Shown here one piece after another: positions 50,541 to 55,990 of a stretch of 55,990 bases of DNA. The position numbers were made by a program, and so were the translations under genes. A model generated the notes under the pieces. That model was given only the letters and a program-made list of their open reading frames with translations. It was not told where the DNA came from and did not search any database. This DNA comes from Anaerolineae bacterium. GTDB lineage: Bacteria > Chloroflexota > Anaerolineae > Anaerolineales > Villigracilaceae. The DNA lies in contig JAKLPV010000065.1 in assembly GCA_022013685.1 (NCBI GenBank), positions 1 to 55,990 on the forward strand. The letters are read 5' to 3'. Every line of letters begins with the position of its first letter. Within the stretch, counting starts at the first letter, position 1.

Positions 50541-52835
50541 ATGACAAAGAAAATCTGGATTGTTTTCTCCATCGTAGTGATGGTGTTTGCCCATTTAAGC
50601 GATGTGAGAGCACAAGAGGGTTCTGGTTATGAAATTCGCATCAGCCAGATTTCGACCCTGGAAACACCCGATGCAATGGTGTTGAAAACATACTTCAACA
50701 TCCTGGATCCGAAAACCAGCCTGCCCGTGTTGGATGTTATTCCCCAAAACGCCCAGCTCAGCCTGCCCCAATACAACTATACGGCTGAAGTGCCTGTTGC
50801 CCGGCCCGATGTTCCCATATACGTGGTGCTGGTGCTCGATGCTAGCGGCAGCATGAGTGGTGTGGCATCCGAATTGCAGAAAGCAGCCAAACAAGCCCTT
50901 GATAATACGCCCAACGACTCATTCTTTGCCGTGGTGCAGTTTGACGAAGAGATCAGACTCCTGCAAGATTTCACCCAAAATATCTCAGCCGTGAGTTATG
51001 CGATCGACCAGTATAAGGTTTCGAATAAGGGCACCTGCCTGTACGATGCCACCTTCAGCGCGGTCGAGTCGCTGCAAAAAGCGCCCACAGGCCGCCGCGC
51101 TGTGGTTGTTTTCACCGATGGTCGTGATGAAACCCGCGAAGGGAAGCAGTGCAGTAAACACACTTTCCAGGAAACATTGAGATTGGCGATGGACAACCAG
51201 GTTCCGGTCAATACGATCGGGCTTGCTTTCAAAGAGGGGAATCTCAATGAAGTTGAATTGAACGGGTTTGCATCTTCAACCGGCGGTTTTTCGGCGATTG
51301 TCAAAACTGACGATTTATCCCAGGCTTTTTCGAACATTATGGATGTATTGAAGTCACAGTGGATGGTACAGGCAGATGTCTATCCACGGCGCGGGGCCAG
51401 CCAGGTGCTGTTAACTGTCAGGATATCTGACACCGAAACACTCAGCACGACCTATTCGGTGACTTCCAATACCGATTATCCAGGGCCGCCCAGCCCGGTG
51501 CGGGCACAGTTGGACGGTCTGTTGTTGAATGCTGTTGAACAGGCCTATGATGTGCAATTTACGTTGACTTCCCCCGATCTGGTCAAATATGTCAAAATTG
51601 AAGTCTGGGATAAAAGCGCCGGAGCCAAGGTTGGCGAATTTATCTTTGAGAACCCACAAGAAAGCAATGTCTTTCAAATTCCCACCGAGACGCTAACAAT
51701 CGATCGAGGCTATTTCCTGCTCATATCGGCCGTTTCCAAGACCGATAACACACCTTTCGAGATCGCCCGCGAGGATGATAAACCTGTCAAAGAGTTCAAG
51801 CACGAATTTGTTTTCGACCCATCCTCGGTTTTCCCGAACTTGCAGATCCAATCGGTCAGCGAGCGCAACAATGACCTGGCCGTAGACGTGAACATCTCCA
51901 ATTCATCCCTGGTAGGCGGCCTGGATGGGTGGTTGATCAATGAGGAAACGAATACCAAGGTGGAGGGGTCCGATTTCAAAATCAGCGACATACCGGAAGC
52001 ATCCGGAACGGTCATTATCCCCTTGCGCAACAGCCGCGTGCCGAACGGTAAATACACGATAGTCCTGCGGGTGCTTTCAAAGAATGAGCGGGTTTTTTCA
52101 ACCTCAGCTTACGAAGGGGTTACCTATACTGCCGCGACCCTGTTCGAGCGCCTGTGGCTGGTATTTATTGCGGCGCCGATCTTTTTGGTTGCAGTTTTGG
52201 CGGTTGTCATCGGGGTTATCTTATTTCTGATGTTGTCTGGCAACCGCCAAAAGGCTTTGAGCGGCACACCCGTCATGGGCGGACAGTTGGGGCGTGGTTT
52301 CAAGGCTGAAAAATCGTCGATGCCTTTGCCGCTTGCAGATGAAGAGCCGGGCCAAAAGCTCAGGCAGGCTGCCCCACAGTACCCGGTTCGACCAGCCGCC
52401 CCCGCAGCGCCATCCCGCCCACCGGTTGCATCCGCCCCGGTTGGTGCGAATGCAACCCTGATCGCGGGGCCAATGCCGAATACGGCAGATGCAACCCTGA
52501 TCGCTTCGGCAGCAGTGCCGCCGCTGGTAAGCCTCGAGATTATGGATGGCCCTGCCGGAATGATCCGCCAGACCCAAAGGGTGAAATCTTTCCCCTTTGT
52601 GATTGGCCGCAACGAGGGCGATCTCATCATCCCGGACCCGCACCTTTCACGCCGCCATGTACAGATTTCCTATGACCCGTCACGGGGTGTTTGCCTCGTC
52701 ACAGACCTGGAGAGCCGCAACGGTTCGCAACTGGATTCACTCCGTCTGTCACCCGCCCAGGCTGTCGAGGCGCGCTCAGGCATGCTGCTTCGCCTGGGGC
52801 CGAATGTCGTCCTTCGGTTGGATGTGCAAAAATAA
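50541..52835 (+). CDS. Membrane VWA-FHA protein of the WXG100 locus
   Basis: A 764-residue membrane protein. Residues 1-24 are a signal peptide (IWIVFSIVVMVFAHLSDVRA). A von Willebrand A domain (about 90-285) has the MIDAS residues D100-A-S102-G-S104, with T165 and D193 in the remaining metal positions. Beta-sandwich domains (300-530) follow. A transmembrane helix (about 537-563, LWLVFIAAPIFLVAVLAVVI) leads into a Pro/Ala linker. The FHA domain at 664-764 shows FVIGRNEGD, LSRRHVQI and ESRNGSQ, the phosphothreonine-binding residues. It probably binds a ligand outside and a phosphorylated partner inside. It heads the operon of WXG100 genes and is divergent from MerR. The start has GAGGAAAACGGG upstream. 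Confidence 0.88.
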   Translation: MTKKIWIVFSIVVMVFAHLSDVRAQEGSGYEIRISQISTLETPDAMVLKTYFNILDPKTSLPVLDVIPQNAQLSLPQYNYTAEVPVARPDVPIYVVLVLDASGSMSGVASELQKAAKQALDNTPNDSFFAVVQFDEEIRLLQDFTQNISAVSYAIDQYKVSNKGTCLYDATFSAVESLQKAPTGRRAVVVFTDGRDETREGKQCSKHTFQETLRLAMDNQVPVNTIGLAFKEGNLNEVELNGFASSTGGFSAIVKTDDLSQAFSNIMDVLKSQWMVQADVYPRRGASQVLLTVRISDTETLSTTYSVTSNTDYPGPPSPVRAQLDGLLLNAVEQAYDVQFTLTSPDLVKYVKIEVWDKSAGAKVGEFIFENPQESNVFQIPTETLTIDRGYFLLISAVSKTDNTPFEIAREDDKPVKEFKHEFVFDPSSVFPNLQIQSVSERNNDLAVDVNISNSSLVGGLDGWLINEETNTKVEGSDFKISDIPEASGTVIIPLRNSRVPNGKYTIVLRVLSKNERVFSTSAYEGVTYTAATLFERLWLVFIAAPIFLVAVLAVVIGVILFLMLSGNRQKALSGTPVMGGQLGRGFKAEKSSMPLPLADEEPGQKLRQAAPQYPVRPAAPAAPSRPPVASAPVGANATLIAGPMPNTADATLIASAAVPPLVSLEIMDGPAGMIRQTQRVKSFPFVIGRNEGDLIIPDPHLSRRHVQISYDPSRGVCLVTDLESRNGSQLDSLRLSPAQAVEARSGMLLRLGPNVVLRLDVQK

Positions 52836-52847
52836 GGAGCGCTGATA

Positions 52848-53741
52848 ATGTCTCTCTTGCAGGTAAATTACGATGAGTTGAGCAAAATTTCCGAGTTGTT
52901 TCGCGATGACGGGGATGATCTGGCGCAGGTTTATTCCTCATTGAAAAAAGAAATGCAGGCGCTGCAACACGAATGGATCGGCGACGCAGCCGAGGCTTTT
53001 TATGCCGAAATGGAAGAAGTCTTGCTGCCGGCTCTGAAACGCACCTTTGAAGCCTCGCATCTGAGCAGCGATGTCACGCGCAAGATCGTGAAGCTGATTC
53101 ATGACGCCGACCAGGAAACTGGCGGTTATTTCGGCGATGATTTTGGGGCCGGACTTTTTGCCGAGGCCGGAATGGGTCTTGGCGCGGGTTCGCCCGGAAG
53201 CGGGGATGATTTTGGCGCTTCGCAGTTCGGACAGGCCCTCCCCTCCGGCACGCCCGGAGGCGGGGACGATTTTGGTGCTTCACAGTTCGAAGAAGCCCTG
53301 CCAGGCCAGGGTTCTGACTCTGGCGAAGCAGGGCCCAAGATACCCACTGCGCCTGAAGTATCGAAGAAAGACATGGAACTGGACGAGGTCCCCGAATCGG
53401 AGAAAGACACTGCCGCCGCGGCATCAGGCGGCGGGGGAGGCGGTTCTTCATCCGGCTCTCAAGGCGACCTGAAAGGCCTGGGGAGCGCCCTGGGCGCTCA
53501 ACCCGCTCAAGTGAGTACGGTAGGCGGGGTCGAGCCGGGGATCCCGGACCATGTCTTTGACAGCGGAGCAGCTGCCCCGGCGAGTGGTTCTGAGAAGGCG
53601 CCTGCCGGCGCCGGGGCTGCACCGGCAGGCAGTAGTGATTCTGGAGGAGGAGCAGCGGCTGGCATTGCAGGTGTCGCTGGTACGGCTGCGGCAGGAGCCG
53701 CGGCAAAAGCGCTAAAGGACAAGTCAGAACAGTCTGGATGA
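52848..53741 (+). CDS. WXG100-like protein with long Gly/Ala-rich tail
   Basis: A 297-residue protein. Residues 1-95 are a WXG100 helical hairpin with W43-I-G45 (LQHEWIGDAAEAFY). They are closely related to the next gene (both begin with LLQVNYDE). The motif Y94-F-G-D-D98 ends the hairpin and fits a YxxxD-type signal. The tail contains repeats of DDFGASQF (120-127 and 140-147, plus a degenerate copy at 97-104). It continues with charged and Gly/Ser/Ala-rich low-complexity sequence to the end. It is likely a secreted or surface substrate of a type VII-like system. It follows the VWA-FHA gene by 12 bp. Confidence 0.83.
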   Translation: MSLLQVNYDELSKISELFRDDGDDLAQVYSSLKKEMQALQHEWIGDAAEAFYAEMEEVLLPALKRTFEASHLSSDVTRKIVKLIHDADQETGGYFGDDFGAGLFAEAGMGLGAGSPGSGDDFGASQFGQALPSGTPGGGDDFGASQFEEALPGQGSDSGEAGPKIPTAPEVSKKDMELDEVPESEKDTAAAASGGGGGGSSSGSQGDLKGLGSALGAQPAQVSTVGGVEPGIPDHVFDSGAAAPASGSEKAPAGAGAAPAGSSDSGGGAAAGIAGVAGTAAAGAAAKALKDKSEQSG

Positions 53742-53765
53742 GCACTTTCTTGAAAGGAGGCGTGT

Positions 53766-53861
53766 TTGGAAGCTTTTATCAAAACCCGGTTCTTAAACCT
53801 GATTACAACACTCGTTTCTTCTAAAAAAGGAGTAGAACAATGGCAGATTTACTGCAAGTAA
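53766..53861 (+). CDS. Possible 31-residue small ORF
   Basis: A TTG at 53766 lies five bases after a perfect AAAGGAGG. The frame (EAFIKTRFLNLITTL, then VSSKKGVEQ...) runs into the start of the next gene and stops at 53861. The peptide is basic and amphipathic, vaguely like the start of a Flp-type pilin. It could be a leader peptide that couples translation, or a chance frame. Confidence 0.25.
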   Translation: MEAFIKTRFLNLITTLVSSKKGVEQWQIYCK

Positions 53862-54148
53862 ACTATGACGAAATGCAGGGCATCATCAAGATGCTGGAAA
53901 ATGAAAAAGCGGAAATTGAGCAATTATTCCAGCAGACAAGACAGATGACCGAAAGCCTGCATGGCAGTCAATGGGTTGGCGAGGCGGCAGACCGCTTCTC
54001 TGGCGAGATGACCAGCTTTGTCTTCCCACGCACACAAAAGATGATCTATGCCCTTGATGTGGCGGCTGGCGTTGCCAAACAGATCGTCCAAATTATCAAC
54101 CAGGCGGACGAGGAAACCAAAAGTTTCTTCTCCAATATTGGCGGGTAA
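53840..54148 (+). CDS. WXG100 family protein
   Basis: A 102-residue protein made of one WXG100 helical hairpin. The motif is W45-V-G47 (HGSQWVGEAADRFSGEM). Both helices are amphipathic, and the C-terminal end is ADEETKSFFSNIGG. It is a paralogue of the N-terminal domain of the upstream protein. Such proteins form dimers and leave by type VII secretion. The start has AAAAGGAG. Confidence 0.88.
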   Translation: MADLLQVNYDEMQGIIKMLENEKAEIEQLFQQTRQMTESLHGSQWVGEAADRFSGEMTSFVFPRTQKMIYALDVAAGVAKQIVQIINQADEETKSFFSNIGG

Positions 54149-54172
54149 TAAAACGGAAAGGAGAGAAATGCA

Positions 54173-54463
54173 ATGGCTGATGTAATTCGTGTCAATTATC
54201 AGGCGCTGGAGGATATGGCGCGACAGTGCGATACAGCGGCGCAGCGATTGGTTCAATCTTCTGCGAATGCCCAAAAAATGGCCACCCAGATGCAAAACGG
54301 CGCCCTGCAAGGCCAACCCGGTGAAACTTTCTCGATGGCGCTGAACATTTTCGCCAGCAAGGTGATGAAGCTGAGCGAAAAATACCGCGAAGAAGCAAAG
54401 GATATCCGTGCAGCCATCCAAGATATGCAGCGCGCCGATCAGGCAGCTGGCCACAAGTTTTAG
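54173..54463 (+). CDS. WXG100-like protein lacking the tryptophan
   Basis: A 96-residue helical hairpin protein. The turn reads NGALQGQPGETF, so the Trp of WXG is replaced by Leu (L45-Q-G47). It starts MADVIRVNYQALEDMARQ, resembling the WXG100 paralogues around it. It may be the partner subunit in a heterodimer, as non-WXG ESAT-6-like proteins often are. The ribosome binding site is GGAGAGAA. Confidence 0.82.
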   Translation: MADVIRVNYQALEDMARQCDTAAQRLVQSSANAQKMATQMQNGALQGQPGETFSMALNIFASKVMKLSEKYREEAKDIRAAIQDMQRADQAAGHKF

Positions 54464-54473
54464 GAGGTGAGCG

Positions 54474-54806
54474 ATGTTTGGTGGTCTTTTCAAATTAGCT
54501 TTTGGAATTCTGGATGGAGTCATCCAGCAGATCGTATCCCAGGTGCGCATCATTGAAGATGCGGTCACCAGCCCCATACGCGGCATCGTTGGCCAGGTGG
54601 TCAGCGGCGCCTGGAAAGGGGACGGCGCTTCCCGCTTTGTGGATGAAATGAACAACGAGGTCATCCCGATGCTGGTAAATATTATGGGCGTAAACCAGGG
54701 CTATGCCTCGGGCATCTCGCGCTCGGTGGAACGAATGCGCCAGGCGGAACGCCAGGCAACCCAGGCGGCGCAAACGCTCCTGGAAGTGTTTGGACAGATT
54801 TTCTAA
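54474..54806 (+). CDS. WXG100-like protein (hydrophobic N terminus)
   Basis: A 110-residue protein. The turn carries W47-K-G49 (SGAWKGDGASRFVDEM). The first helix is unusually hydrophobic (FGGLFKLAFGILDGVIQQIV), and the second helix is rich in Arg/Gln/Ala. It begins 10 bp after the previous stop, with AGGAGGTGAG upstream. Confidence 0.82.
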   Translation: MFGGLFKLAFGILDGVIQQIVSQVRIIEDAVTSPIRGIVGQVVSGAWKGDGASRFVDEMNNEVIPMLVNIMGVNQGYASGISRSVERMRQAERQATQAAQTLLEVFGQIF

Positions 54807-54821
54807 GAAAGGAGCTGAGTC

Positions 54822-55121
54822 ATGGCACAAGAAGTCTTTATGGATATTCCTAAAATGGAAGAAGTCAGCAAGTCCTTCGGCACCTTTGGCGATGTGCTTG
54901 ATGCGGTAGCGAAAACCCTCGAAGCCGTTAGCATGGTAATGAAGGCAACCGCCTGGCTTTCCTTTGGGGCAACGGCAGCAATGGCTGCTTTCATCGATCG
55001 AATTCTGCCCAACATCCGGCGCGCAGCGGCCAAGATGAACGAACTTTCTGGCGATATCATTGGCGCCATAAAAGCCTACCGCGACGGGGATTTCTCGGGG
55101 TCGCAGCGTTTCGCAGGCTAA
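54822..55121 (+). CDS. Small ESAT-6-like helical protein
   Basis: A 99-residue protein, probably helical. A classic WXG is absent; W45 is followed by LSFG. The middle is hydrophobic (AWLSFGATAAMAAFIDRIL). It ends KAYRDGDFSGSQRFAG, resembling short C-terminal tails of secreted ESAT-6-like proteins. It is the fifth small gene of the array. Confidence 0.72.
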   Translation: MAQEVFMDIPKMEEVSKSFGTFGDVLDAVAKTLEAVSMVMKATAWLSFGATAAMAAFIDRILPNIRRAAAKMNELSGDIIGAIKAYRDGDFSGSQRFAG

Positions 55122-55250
55122 TCCACCGGCAAAGCCGGGACCATTTCAGGACGGGGTTTCGCGCGTTCCACGCTATTGCGCGAGCCCCTTCCTGTTCTGG
55201 CCAATCGGCCAAGCATGGGGGCAAGGTGAAATCAGGGTTGTGAGGCGCGT

Positions 55251-55990
55251 ATGAAACGAATTTGCCAGCGTTGTAATGTGATTTCGCAAGATTTCAATTT
55301 ATGGTGTCAGGAAAAAGACTGCCCGGCTGAGAAAGCGACCGAGATTTTTGACAACGGTGAATGGTTCGGGCCGATGGAGATTGTTCAACCTGTTGTCATT
55401 ACGCGCTCTTTTATCGTTTATGAGGCGCGCCGGGATGAAGAACACATCCTGCTCAAAGTAGCAAATGCGGGCTGCGAGGATAAATTGCGCCGCGAGGCGC
55501 GCGCCTTTTTGCAGCTTGCCCAGGCTGGCCAGCATCCGCTGCTTCCGGTGTTGCTTTCAGCCCATTTTAATGGCTTGCGGCAAAACCATCCATATGGCTG
55601 GATCGTCATTAATGAAAAGGTGAAATATTACGAGGTTTTTGCCTTCGCCGAGGGGACGATCTTGCGCAACTGGTTGTTGAAAAACCCGCAACCCTGGTAC
55701 CAGCACGTGGGCTGGATCGTTCTCAGCATCGCCGATGTGATTTTGTACCTTCATCGGGCCGGTAAGTATCACCTTTGCCTGAACACAGACACGGTTTTGC
55801 TGCGCTTCGACAAGCAAGGCATCCCGCGCGCCATGCTGATCGACCTGGGATTGGGCGATTCAGCCCAAAACCTGGCAGAAATCTGGAAACCCCATTACAA
55901 CCTGCCCGCCTATACCGCCCCTGAGATTTTATCTGGCAGTGGACAGGTTGGCCCGATCAGCGATGTTTACGGCTTGGGCATGTTGCTTTA
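55251..55990 (+). CDS. Zinc-ribbon protein kinase-like protein, likely pseudokinase (3' partial)
   Basis: Open at the right edge; 246 residues are visible from the ATG at 55251. An N-terminal zinc ribbon has C5, C8, C19 and C24 (CQRCNVI...CQEKDC). The kinase fold follows. The lysine of the VAIK position is K69 (ILLKVAN). The catalytic loop reads HLCLNTDTVLL at 174-184, so the HRD aspartate is Cys176 and the metal-binding Asn is Thr181. DFG is D198-L-G200, APE is A223-P-E225 and the D of subdomain IX is D238. The catalytic Asp and Asn are thus missing. It follows the WXG100 array by 129 bp, in the same direction. Confidence 0.85.
   Translation, partial: MKRICQRCNVISQDFNLWCQEKDCPAEKATEIFDNGEWFGPMEIVQPVVITRSFIVYEARRDEEHILLKVANAGCEDKLRREARAFLQLAQAGQHPLLPVLLSAHFNGLRQNHPYGWIVINEKVKYYEVFAFAEGTILRNWLLKNPQPWYQHVGWIVLSIADVILYLHRAGKYHLCLNTDTVLLRFDKQGIPRAMLIDLGLGDSAQNLAEIWKPHYNLPAYTAPEILSGSGQVGPISDVYGLGMLL

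Noticed and set aside
1..55990. CRISPR array, tRNA or rRNA genes
   Set aside because: No regularly spaced direct repeats, cloverleaf pattern or rRNA-like sequence was seen on either strand.

Overview
The window reads as a chromosomal segment of a Chloroflexota bacterium, probably of the Anaerolineae. This is an inference: it rests on the mix of a SARP/BTAD regulator, a phage-tail-like injection locus with DUF4157 proteins, a WXG100/FHA/kinase locus, a class II UvrA and short palindromic repeats lying inside genes. No rRNA, tRNA, CRISPR array, integrase, transposase or origin was found.

Layout. (1) 1-10,050: ordinary metabolism and transport. It holds the end of a PhnE-type permease, a divergent glycerate module (2-hydroxyacid dehydrogenase and MOFRL glycerate kinase), an FmdB zinc ribbon, a DUF302 protein, a second 2-hydroxyacid dehydrogenase, an APH-type kinase, an EamA transporter and an ABC-F ATPase. 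(2) 10,124-41,486, all on the minus strand: a 31-kb, roughly 24-gene extracellular contractile injection system (eCIS) locus. In transcription order it encodes a 72-aa protein, sheath, tube, a T4-type hub chaperone, a disordered 300-aa protein, a DUF4255/Pvc16 cap protein, an AAA+ ATPase and a 93-aa protein. Then come five consecutive DUF4157 cargo candidates, a tube-initiator, a LysM protein, gpD, gpV, a PAAR-like tip, gp25, two J-type baseplate proteins, tail protein I, a DUF6519 beta-helix fibre and a transthyretin-like protein. Many junctions are 4-bp ATGA overlaps, which points to one translationally coupled operon. No capsid, terminase, portal, integrase or lysis genes are present, so it is not a prophage. 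(3) 41,659-42,597: a SARP/BTAD regulator just upstream, with its own terminator. Between it and the operon lie heptamer direct repeats with 11-bp spacing, the arrangement SARP regulators bind. (4) 43,251-50,283: an alpha/beta hydrolase, class II UvrA, two paralogous zinc-ribbon membrane proteins (the second with a frameshift) and a MerR regulator with two helix-turn-helix domains. (5) 50,541-55,990, plus strand: a type VII-like locus. It has a membrane VWA-FHA protein, five small WXG100-like proteins (one with a long Gly/Ala-rich tail) and, running off the edge, a zinc-ribbon pseudokinase.

How the parts fit. In the eCIS, sheath and tube form the contractile body. gp25, the J proteins and tail I form the baseplate; gpD, gpV and PAAR form the hub and spike; DUF4255 caps the far end; the AAA+ ATPase assists assembly. 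The DUF6519 beta-helix is the best receptor-binding candidate. The five DUF4157 proteins share an N-terminal four-cysteine knuckle (CxC...CxxC) and an HExxH core but differ completely in their C-terminal halves: a caspase-like His/Cys domain, a metzincin with a glycine zipper, two aspzincin-like domains and one unknown. They look like interchangeable payloads with a common packaging module. The right-hand locus may be a second, independent export system in which phosphorylation signalling (FHA, kinase fold) is coupled to WXG100 substrates. No secretion ATPase is visible before the window ends.
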